DNA from: Pyrus communis
Taxonomy: Eukaryota > Streptophyta > Magnoliopsida > Rosales > Rosaceae
Direction: 5' to 3'
DNA: 64,000 nt
Assembly: GCF_963583255.1 (NCBI RefSeq)
Contig: NC_084803.1
Span: 17,867,428 to 17,931,427 of the forward strand
Shown piece after piece: positions 1 through 10,561 of this stretch; the first letter of the stretch is position 1, and every line of letters starts with the position of its first letter. Below the pieces are notes generated by a model. It made no database searches. It saw only the letters and a list, made by a program, of their open reading frames with translations, and was not told where the DNA came from. Both the position numbers and the translations under genes were made by a program.

Positions 1-915
1 TAGTGATAATACACTTTTAGGGCTTCCACAAACCATGGTTGACGCCTAGCAGCATGTCATGGTTACCCAAGCTAATCAGAAGAGGTGGAGAACCTATTCA
101 GTTTTAGGATTACAAATGCAATACGGTTTTTCTCTAATACAATACTCTTGACCACATTGTTTGGTTTGATAGTTTATTCATGTCTACTATCCAATGTGAG
201 TCTTGTGCTTATATGATTACCTTGAATGTGATTTGGAACACATTCCTAAATCTCATTCATACTCTGGCCAGAGATTCTAAATCATATCATAGAGTATTCT
301 CCCTCAAACAGTTTGAAGGTTAGAGATCCCTTGTTGCGCATTCACTTGTCTCCATGGCTAAGTGGCTTAACCCCAACGATGTCGTGGACACCCTCCTGAT
401 GGAGTGACTTTGACATAATCAAAGATTAAGGATCTAACCACAAGACAACTGTGATGCCTCAGGTCAAAAGACTAATTTGCATTATCCCAACCATGAGTTC
501 TCATGTGACATGAATATGAGAACTCTTCGTTGATCGTGTTCAGTGAACTCATTCTCTATTGAGCACCTACGTACTTGTCTTGATGTCACACACACCAATG
601 ACTCGAGACTAGTCACTCTCCCTGAGAGAAGACATAGCACGTACTGATCTTAACGGACTGTCAATGCCCAATTGACAATCCTATGATCAGGAACGTTTAG
701 GATGTGTCAACGAAAGAATGGTCTCATGAATCTAACTTCTTTAGATCGCATTCTTCCAATCACATATTCCTTGGACTTATCGTTTAAGCATATATCATTT
801 ATATGAGATGGCTCAAACAATAATCTTTGCCCTTTACATTAAACTAGATTAGTTTAACATGTGAAATGTCCATAAGGTATCATCATATGATTGGTTTTAG
901 GGCACATTTCCAACA
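1..915 (-). repeat. 3' LTR (partial, cut by window start)
   Basis: Bases 1-915 align with 7241-8150. I counted 9 substitutions and one 5-bp indel (at about 820) over some 910 bp, about 1% divergence, so the insertion is recent. The LTR ends in CA at 914-915. Its first ~880 bases lie left of the window. Confidence 0.92.
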
Positions 916-929
916 ATCTCCCACTTGCA
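916..929 (-). other. Polypurine tract of the LTR element
   Basis: On the minus strand the bases next to the 3' LTR read AGTGCAAGTGGGAGAT, a purine-rich run immediately before the LTR's TGTTGG. This is the expected plus-strand priming site and fixes the element's orientation as minus. Confidence 0.75.
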
Positions 930-1269
930 CTAGAGCCAATCAGCTTAGTCATCAGTGATGATACCTCTTCTGTAGTCATTTCATAAATGGCTGAGTAGTA
1001 GGCCTAGACAATGGATATCTATATGTTATCCATAGAAGCAACCTTGAGAATAACGACGTCACCATTATACATGATTCTTAATCATGTGGTTCAGTCTCTC
1101 ATTTGAGTTCGGACCTTGATGAGACCTTGATTCCCTGGCTTGAGCTATCGCCCCATTAATGTCATACACTTTCTGGTTGGAACCGAATGGAGAGTTCATA
1201 AATGAACTTTCCCATCCAAACAACAATGTTGTAAGCTTCTATATGGCAATATATTTTGCATACATGATG

Positions 1270-3850
1270 GAACACATTAAAGTCATTACTTTTAACGTTT
1301 CCACCCAAATATCTCTTTAGTCATAATAAAGAGATATCTTATTATCACTTCATTCATAATGAAGAGATATTCTATGATGGATTAGATTCATAATCTAATA
1401 CATTTACGCTTCCATTACGTTACTCTAATTCTTCCTCATTCTTGAGGAATCCATCCTTAGTATTTCTTAAATACCTAAGGATTCACTTGACAGTTGCCAT
1501 GGTTCTGATCCTGGGCTTGCACTGATATCATCTTGTACCGTTCTAGGTACAACTTATATCAATGTTTTCATACAATATGAAATACATAAATCACCTTTCT
1601 GCGTATGCATAAAGGATTCTATTTATTTCTTTGGGAGTCAAAGGGTACATTCCCTTTGAGAAGAACAACTTCCTAGTCTTACTAGAATTGTCATTCTAAT
1701 TGAAGTTTATCATCATACGAGAAACTTCCTAGCATCTCTTGTCTATTTTAGGGATTGATATAATCCAATTATATCTTGAAATCTATCATTATAGATTTCC
1801 ATCTCATGTATGTAGACTATGTCTCCCATATACATTCTATCATTATAGAATGTTTAAAGTCGTAACTTTAACGATGAAGAATTCCTTTCATTTTCAAAAT
1901 TAATATATATCATGTATATATATATATATATATATATATTCAAATTTAGGAATATGATTAACTCCCACTAATCTTTTGTAAACCTAGTAAACAAAAGATT
2001 CATTTACATCTTTATGAGAAATCAAACGATTTGATCATTGTTCTCATAAGATGCTTATAGCTCCCACTAAGTGTAGTCATAAGGATTTTCATTCTTATTT
2101 CTTTCGAATTAAGAGGTGTAACTCTATGACATAGTCATAAAGTTCAAACCATTCAACTGAGATGATTTATAAATCCTTCTCGACTACCTTGGAGCTTGTG
2201 GTGTAGGAACTAGGTTGTTATATTTGTTGATCATATCAAACAAATATTGCTTATTAGCACACAACCCCAAATCTTAACATGTTTAAGATTTGTCTTTCTT
2301 TCCAACTACATCTTATGGAGTTATGAAAATTTTGGAAGATCTTCTAATTGACAATCATATTGTTTTAGAAGTATATATATCCTATATATGGGTAATAGAT
2401 AACATCCAACGAACTAAATTTTATTCAAGTTCGTTCTTCTCCTAATGGAGAAATTCATTATCTTATGATGCTATTTTCCTTGATATCTTTCAAGGAAACT
2501 CATCTAAAGTGTTATCTTTCCTTGAATCAAATCCAAGGAGGTAAATACTTTAGACGTCTTACTCATCAACTTACATTTCTTGAATTCTTTGAAACCTTTT
2601 GCAAAGTATTCGGACTTGTGTTTATTCAAAATAAACTATAGTCCAACCGAGAGTGATCTTCGGTGAATGTCATACAACATGAGTAGTATTATGTTGTGGA
2701 CAAGTGCCACTAACATCTAAGTGAATTATCCTTAACAACTTTGTGATTCTTTCTTCTTTCCAAAAGAATAAAGATTCGAACATTTCACCTCTATACAATA
2801 TAACAAGAAGGTATTGGATCCGGGTCTAACGATCCAATGCATCCATCTATTACCAACTCGTAATTTATGTTTTAGAGGTATCACAACTCAGTTGGGATTA
2901 GTCACTACCTTGCAACCTTTTGGGTTTTAAGCATCATCGTATTCTAAACAGTTAAACTACCACATCATCTCTACTATAGAGACAACCAATTAAATTACAA
3001 TAATCTAATTATTGATTAATAAAGAACAATGTTTTGTCAAACAAAACATTTATCCATCTCTACTATAGTGACGGATTTAAGTTCCTTAAAATTGGAATGT
3101 AAAGACAATCTTTAGTATTTTCCAATTTCTTTGGTAGTTCATATGAGGAAGTAAGTACAATCCGCTTTCGCATAGATCTATATTTTATTCACTTTCCGAA
3201 TGTGAAGTACTTTCTCTTCTCTCATTAATCTTCTACTTTTTATTAGCACACTTTTACAACAATTGTAAAACATAGTTGCTAATATAGAATCATGTATTCA
3301 AGTAGAAGAACCAATTGTTTTGAATTATTCAAGAACATTTTACAACACCTTCGAAAGGTGTGTTCTTGACACTTGCAAGACATTTCTTGCAAATACCCCT
3401 TCCAATGTCTATCCTTTCATAAAGAAAGTTTGTTCCCTTGGAGTTATTTTGCCTTCTTCATTTGACTTCCCTTTTGACTACAATAGTCATGGTCCCTAAA
3501 CTCCCACTATCTCTCTTGAAACTTATTTCAAATGTGTTATACACATCAAACGATTTGGAGAGCGTGCGGTTATTGTTCACTATATAGTTTACAATAAACT
3601 TAGTGAACCATTAGGATAGGGACACAAAGGTGAAGTCCTTGCCTAGTTTCCGTCTCGTTAAGTGTTTTGACACTTCAACATTCAATGATTCAAAATCATC
3701 ATAAGTCCATGTTGATGGACTATTTTTGTCAACCAACCATTATGTTCTCAACATAATTACAAACTTTCAAGAGTTGTTCAAGGCAACTCTCATTTCTTCA
3801 TACAACAATTTGTAAGTGAAGAATCATGACACATAAAGTGTCCATGCCCT
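1270..3850. repeat. Cluster of about 30 short perfect hairpins in the LARD interior
   Basis: Non-coding sequence packed with small inverted repeats. Examples (left arm/right arm, stem length): 1309-1319/1327-1337 (11), 1348-1354/1358-1364 (7), 1381-1388/1392-1399 (8), 1432-1438/1443-1449 (7), 1533-1539/1546-1552 (7), 1566-1572/1576-1582 (7), 1639-1645/1652-1658 (7), 1778-1786/1791-1799 (9), 1832-1840/1845-1853 (9), 1854-1860/1865-1871 (7), 2270-2277/2283-2290 (8), 2475-2483/2490-2498 (9), 3028-3037/3041-3050 (10), 3252-3259/3263-3270 (8), 3373-3379/3386-3392 (7), 3704-3710/3715-3721 (7), 3739-3746/3750-3757 (8), 3770-3776/3784-3790 (7). Some are nested: 3241-3248/3277-3284 encloses 3252-3270, and 3329-3337/3361-3369 encloses 3346-3360. 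Stem sequences differ, so this is not one repeated unit. Function unknown. Confidence 0.85.
1915..1940. repeat. (TA)n microsatellite
   Basis: Uninterrupted TA dinucleotide run of about 25 bp inside the LARD interior. Confidence 0.9.
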
Positions 3851-4278
3851 TGTGCTTACTTCTCAAGTTCCTTGTTCGTGTAACAAAGAGACAAGCACTA
3901 GAGTTTGCATTGTCCTCTTCATGGTAGACTTATCTAACATGTTCTTCCTTTGATACATTATCAATAGGAAGATTGTGAGGATGAGACTATTTAGGCATTT
4001 TTACAATCCATTCAAGACAATCTATGGGATTGTGGTACCAAATTCGGAAACTAAAGCGTTTGGTTTTTCTTTGTCAAGTTTTGGATAGCGTTTGCAAATA
4101 TATTGGTAAACAAATACATAACGAATATAAATTGATTGATTTTAAGCTATTTGATCCGGGTCTTTAAATCAAAATAGCACCACCCACTATTTTTGGCAAA
4201 TTCCATATCCCTCATCGGAATTCGAGAGTTTTGTTGAACTCTTAGCGGGGTATGGGAGACTCACCATTACCAAGCCCA

Positions 4279-4494
4279 CCTCAGAATTATATCATGTTGG
4301 TTAGCAAAAATAATGATGAGAGAATAACACTTTAGTCATTTACAACTCTTGTAATTACCCATCTAGTTTGGCCTCTAGAGAATGAATGCCTCAGAATTAT
4401 ATCATGTTGGCACCATTGCACTTAGTTAAGTTATTCCCACCATGCTTAGTTTATGTAGAGGTTCAAGCACAACCTCAGAATTATATCATGTTGG
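4279..4494. repeat. Three copies of a 22-bp motif
   Basis: The motif beginning CCTCAGAATTATATC and ending ATGTTGG occurs identically at 4279-4300, 4389-4410 and 4473-4494 (spacings 110 and 84 bp). The sequence between copies is unrelated, so this is not a simple tandem repeat. It lies in the non-coding interior of the LARD. Confidence 0.85.
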
Positions 4495-5074
4495 TCATAC
4501 TCGTTGTCTACACTCACCTCATCATATGTTTATGGACTCCTCCTGGATGTAAGCACATACTTTGTACTTCCCCATTATAGGGTGAAGCCGGTGCATGAGT
4601 CACAAACGATTGGAGCCCACCACGGTGGAAGGCCTACGAAGAGATATTCAAAGCATCTCTCGCTTATCAACTTAATAATGGTTTGTTGAGGGTTTTAGGT
4701 CTCATCACATATAAACATACATTTTAATCCAATTAAAACATTTTGGTCCTATTACAACTATTGGTCCATATGATTGTTTTAGTAGTATATAATACTCCCA
4801 CTATGCTTTTAAAACGGTTTTTAAAGCAAGACTATATGGTACTACTAACATAAGATTTGCATTCATTGATGGACTATATAGTTGCCTTAGGGCCTTAGGA
4901 TGACTATGAACCTTTGATTCGATTCAACATGAGCCTAGTGTTGAATCTCGGTCTAAGGATGGTGATTGATTTTAGTTACGCGTTTAATCACATTAAGGCG
5001 TGTTGTCTTATTGGGCGTTGGACCCAACTACTCCAATTTCATGCATATCGAATAAAACAAGAAAGGAGTACTTC

Positions 5075-5181
5075 AAAGTAAATAAGAGTTTATGCTCTTT
5101 TACAACAATTGATCAAATCAAATTACTTTAAAGTAAAGAAGAGCTTATGCTCTTTTACAACAATTGATCATATCAAATTAC
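5075..5181. repeat. 52-bp tandem duplication in the LARD interior
   Basis: 5075-5126 and 5130-5181 are near-identical 52-bp units, differing at a few positions. Each contains an AT-rich stretch with the inverted arms AAGAG/CTCTT. Confidence 0.85.
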
Positions 5182-6344
5182 AACCAAAATTTAATCTACA
5201 CATTCCCATGGTTCAAACAAATTTGAAACGGCCATTCACATAGCTCAATTATCGTAGGCTAAGGTTCATAATCACCATTTCTTTAATTAATTAACGCTTT
5301 AACTAATTAAACTTGAATGTAACATTTTCATTTGGTTTTTGTATCCATAGAATTGATTTAAATGGAGCTAAATGAAATGAAAATCCAATTCTCATTTAAA
5401 GAGACAAAACAATTTTGTTCTCTACCTAATTTGGGCCAAAATGTTATGACCTCAACTTTTGGGCCATTTTGTAAAACTTAAACTTTTGGGGTCACTTTGT
5501 AAAAACACAAAAGTCCACTACTTCATGTAATTACAACTAGAACCCAAAAATTTCCATTAAAGCTAAAACTTCATTAAAGGAGCAAAACAATTTGTCCTTT
5601 TAGTGATTTTGGACCTTTACGTAAAAACGTAAACTTATGGGTCAAAGTACAAATACACAAAAGTATCAAAACTTTATGTAATTGCATAAAAGCCCCACAA
5701 GGACCCTAATTGAGTAGGATGGCCGGCCATTGAAGCAAAGTATATAAAAAAATTTCAAAGTTTTGTAAGTGGGGTGTGTGAAATGGAATAAATCATTACA
5801 CACCTACCCACTAAAATTTCTTTAATTTTTCAAAACAAATATCTAAGATATTTAAACATAAGAAATATTTCAAAAGAAAAACTTTATGAAATAAATCAAA
5901 ATTTTGAATCAAAACACCAAACCTTTTGTTCTTGGCAAGAACATATCAAGAACAATGAAGAACATCCATGAAAACCCATAAGAGCTCCATGAACATTCTT
6001 CACCCAAAAACATACCAAAACCACTCAAACTTAAGGGAAATAACATACAACCATACTAGGGTACATAGGGGTTCCAAAAGTCACTTTAAAACACTTTTAA
6101 CAAGTCAAACAAGAACCCAAAAATCCACCCTTTGGATTTGGCCGAATTTCCCCAAAAACATGGCACCAAATTTTAGCTCCAAAATTCATGCTCATATGAA
6201 CTACATCTACAACATTTGAGATGGCAAATTTTCTAACAAAATTTACATTCAAAGAAGCAAGAATAAAGCTTGTAACAATTACAACATTCAAATCACAAAC
6301 TATGAACTACAAAACCCAAAAGGATTCACCAACTACTAGACCTA

Positions 6345-6358
6345 GGCTCTTGATACCA
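6345..6358 (-). other. Primer-binding site of the LTR element
   Basis: Minus strand reads TGGTATCAAGAGCC two bases after the 5' LTR end. This resembles the initiator-methionine tRNA 3' end complement (TGGTATCAGAGC) used by many plant LTR elements, with one extra A. Confidence 0.75.
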
Positions 6359-6360
6359 CT

Positions 6361-8150
6361 TGAAGGAAGATTTGTGAAAAACAAGTTCATTTGAGCAACA
6401 TCAACAACATGCAATTAACAATTAAAAGGCGGAATCATGTTTATATGCACTCAAAAACAAAACTTAACCCATGAACTTCAAAGCCTAGTAGATAGGTGAA
6501 CCAAGACTCAACTCAAAACAAAGTGAGTTGAGAAATCAATACCTTTGTAGATTCCTCTTTGCATAAGCAAAGGCTAATCACCCAAAGAGAGGGCCTTCAT
6601 TCCTTGCATCTTAGATCCATGGATTTGGATGGATGAAAAGGTTTCTCCAAGTTCCCAAAATTGAAAACCTCTAAGTCTCCACACCAAGGCATATTGTAGA
6701 AGAAATGAGTGACCTTGGAGGAGTTTGATTGCTAGATGATCCCTCCAAGGTGGCTGAAATTTTAGAGAGAAAGGAGAGCTTGTGTTCTCATCCTTTCCCC
6801 AAAAATTACCCTTAATGAATTTTGGCTATAAAGTCATACTTATTCCTTAATTCATTTGAGTGGCAAACTTGTAAATAAGTCCAAAACCACTCCTTCTTTA
6901 ACATGGGATTTATTGGGCTATTTGGACCTTTGTGAATCATTATTCATTAAGTTGTCACACAACTTAAGTCAATGGACTTGACGTTCGAAGCCCATTGGGC
7001 CTTAAGGTCCAAAACTATCCCGTGGTCTTTTAACGAACTTATTCGTTTGATTAATAATCATATTAATTAATCCTTGCCATAAATAATTAAACCATTTAAT
7101 TATTCTTACTCATCTCCGTTGAATCTTCAATCTCTACCTTACACGGTGTACGATCCATTAGGTTCCTTTTAGCGAGGCAGTGGGCGATTTAAACTCTTTC
7201 AAATCGATTGTGAATTGAAACTTACTTTCAATTCTCCCGTTAGTGATAATACACTTTTAGGGCTTCCACAAACCATGGTTGACGCCTAGCAGCATGTCAT
7301 GGTTACCCAAGCTAATCAGAAGAGGTGGAGAACCTATTCAGTTTTAGGATTACAAATGCAATACGGTCTTTCTCTAATACAATACTCTTGACCACATTGT
7401 TTGGTTTGATAGTTTATTCATGTCTACTATCCAATGTGAGTCTTGTGCTTATATGATTACCTTGAATGTGATTTGGAACACATTCCTAAATCTCATTCAT
7501 ACTCTGGCCAGAGATTCTAAATCATATCATAGAGTATTCTCCCTCAAACAGTTTGAAGGTTAGAGATCCCTTGTTGCGCATTCACTTGTCTCCATGGCTA
7601 AGTGGCTTAACCTCAACGATGCCGTGGACACCCTCATGATGGAGTGACTTTGACATAATCAAAGATTAAGGACCTAACCACAAGACAACTGTGATGCCTC
7701 AGGTCAAAAGACTAATTTGCATTATCCCAACCATGAGTTCTCATGTGACATGAATATGAGAACTCTTCGTTGATCGTGTTCAGTGAACTCATTCTCTATT
7801 AAGCACCTACGTACTTGTCTTGATGTCACACACACCAATGACTCGAGACTAGTCACTCTCCCTGAGAGAAGACATATCACGTACTGATCTTAACGGACTG
7901 TCAATGCCCAATTGACAATCCTATGATCAGGAACGTTTAGGATGTGTCAACGAAAGAATGGTCTCATGAATCTAACTTCTTTAGATCGCATTCTTCCAAT
8001 CACATATTCCTTGGACTTATCGTTTAAGCATATAACATTTATATGAGACGGCTCAAAATCTTTGCCCTTTACATTAAACTAGATTAGTTTAACATGTGAA
8101 ATGTCCATAAGGTATCATCATATGATTGGTTTTAGGGCACATTTCCAACA
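6361..8150 (-). repeat. 5' LTR, complete (1790 bp)
   Basis: Bounded by TG at 6361 and CA at 8149-8150, adjacent to the primer-binding site on one side and to transposase-derived sequence on the other. The 7241-8150 part matches 1-915. No coding capacity is visible in it. Confidence 0.88.
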
Positions 8151-9437
8151 GGCTGGGACCATGGTGTATGAGGAAACTCACCAACAACCTCAATGGGATG
8201 ACTCTGTTGTTGGTTGCTCTTACAAACCACGATAAAGAGAGATTGCGTATGAAACTTTGATGAACAACTACTTTAGCTCTAATACGGTGTACCCATAAGA
8301 GGATTTCAGACGTCGCTTCCAGATGAGGTGTCGTGTCTTTGAGCGTTTACTTCATAATGTTCAACATGTCAATCCATACTTTCGGCAGAAGATTGATAGA
8401 ACAGGCCGTCCTGGTTTCTCGCATCACCAAAAGATTAATGTTGCACTCCAAATGATGGTATATGTCTTCCCAGCTGATGCGATAGATGACATATGGTATG
8501 TTTGAGTCTACATGCCTTGAGAATCTTGCTCAATTTTGTCACACAATTGTTCAAATTTGCAAAAAGACATACATTTGCGAACCAAATCAAGCAAATCTTG
8601 CTTGGCTCCTTTGCAAAGCTGAAGAACGTGGCTTTCCAGGCATGATATGATTATTATATTGCATGCATTGGTAGTGGAAAAACTGTACCACTAGATAAAA
8701 AGAAGATTTAGCGGAAGATCGAGAAAGCCAACTATTATGTTAGAAGCGGTTGCCTCGTTTGACACATGGATTTGACATGCTTTCTTTGGAGCCCCAGGAT
8801 CCCAAATTGACATTACAGTACTCAGGTGTTCACCCCTCTTTACTAACCTGACAGACGGTAAATCACCTAAACTGGACTATTACATCAATGGGTGCTAGTA
8901 TAATATAAGGTATTGCCTAGCAGATGGCATCTACCTGAGATGGGCGCCACTTGTCCAAGCAATTGCAAACCTTGTGGATGACTCTGAAATGTGGTTTACC
9001 TTACACCAAGAGGCGTACCAAAAAGATGTTCAGTGAGATGTTAAGCGAGCTTTCAGTATTCTACAAGCACGGTGGAAAATCATTAAGGAACTGGCAAGAG
9101 GGTTGAGTTTAGATGAATTGAACTCCTTCATGATGTGGTGCATCATATTACATAACATGATTGTGGACGATAAGCGAGATGACTAGATTGATAGATAATA
9201 TGATGACTATATTGATGGATAATATGATGATGACCAAGATGATCCAAATCGGTCAAGGGGGCTTGTGCGAGAATATATGATAGGCCTAATTTGCCTCTGG
9301 ATCCAAGAACTAGTACCATCTATTGGAATGAATACATGAGGTAGTATAGAATGATATGTTGGCGTACCACAAACAAGTACCTACAACAAGACCTTGTTGC
9401 ACATATTTGGGCCAAAAGAAAAATGAAGGAGGCCTAA
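8151..9437 (+). pseudogene. PIF/Harbinger DDE transposase (HARBI1-like), broken
   Basis: The three frames together give a recognisable plant PIF transposase. A core near 8305-8490 contains FRRRFQMRCRVFERLL and GRPGFSHHQKINVALQMM. Later blocks include PTIMLEAVASFDTW (about 8730), a GSQIDITVL block (about 8800), YCLADGIYLRWAP (about 8915), and RAFSILQARWKII (about 9050) followed by MMWCIILHNMIVDD. It is inactive. In-frame stops include TGA at 8773-8775 (Trp lost) and 9034-9036. The first catalytic Asp, expected in the GSIDCMHW block near 8655, reads Tyr, and the Glu after KDV is replaced by Lys. Several frameshifts occur. Length matches a nearly full 400-residue transposase, so loss is by decay, not truncation. 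Confidence 0.88.
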
Positions 9438-9600
9438 TGGACTAAATGTTATTTAAATTTCAATAACTCCCCGGAGTAGTACTAGGGAGGAGATTGTGTT
9501 GTTTGTTAAATGTTGTTTAAGTTTCAATAACTCGTTGAAGTAGTACTAGGGTGCAGAGTGTGTTGTTATTTGTTAAATGTTGTTTAAGTTTCATGTTATT
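9435..9600. repeat. Imperfect tandem repeat (about 75 bp, two copies plus part)
   Basis: After the transposase stop, the pattern TTAAATGTTGTTTAAGTTTC / AATAACTC / GTAGTACTAGGG recurs about every 75 bp. It is probably part of the transposon's 3' non-coding region. Confidence 0.6.
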
Positions 9601-9751
9601 AAATATTTTAATTTTACTTGCATGTTAACAACTTAGACATTAATTCAAAGATCACATTTTAATTGAAATACAACATCTTAAATATTAAAACTACAACAAC
9701 TTAAACATTAATGATTATAACAACTTAAATATTAAAACTACAACAGCTTAG

Positions 9752-10452
<701 letters not shown>

Positions 10453-10561
10453 CAACTTAAATATTAAAGATTACAACAACTTAAATAGTAAAGACTACAC
10501 CAACTTAAATATTAAAGAATACCACAACTTAAATATTAAAACTAAAACAACTTAGATATTA

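Larger units (their letters stand above)
1..8150 (-). mobile_element. Non-coding LTR retrotransposon (LARD type), left LTR truncated by window
   Basis: Two direct repeats (1-915 and 6361-8150) flank a 5.4-kb interior. Read on the minus strand the order is 5' LTR (8150 to 6361), primer-binding site (6358-6345), interior, polypurine tract (929-916), then 3' LTR (915 to 1, cut by the window). No gag, protease, integrase or reverse transcriptase reading frame is visible; the longest interior ORFs are 60-90 codons and none is recognisable. This fits a large retrotransposon derivative (LARD) that must be mobilised in trans. The base after the right LTR starts GGCTG, a possible 5-bp target duplication, but the left flank is outside the window. 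Insertion was into or beside a PIF/Harbinger transposase gene. Confidence 0.88.

Noticed and set aside
8323..8505. Short ORF starting MRCRVFERLLHNVQHV as an independent gene
   Set aside because: It is the N-terminal core of the broken PIF transposase and is followed by frameshifts and stops.
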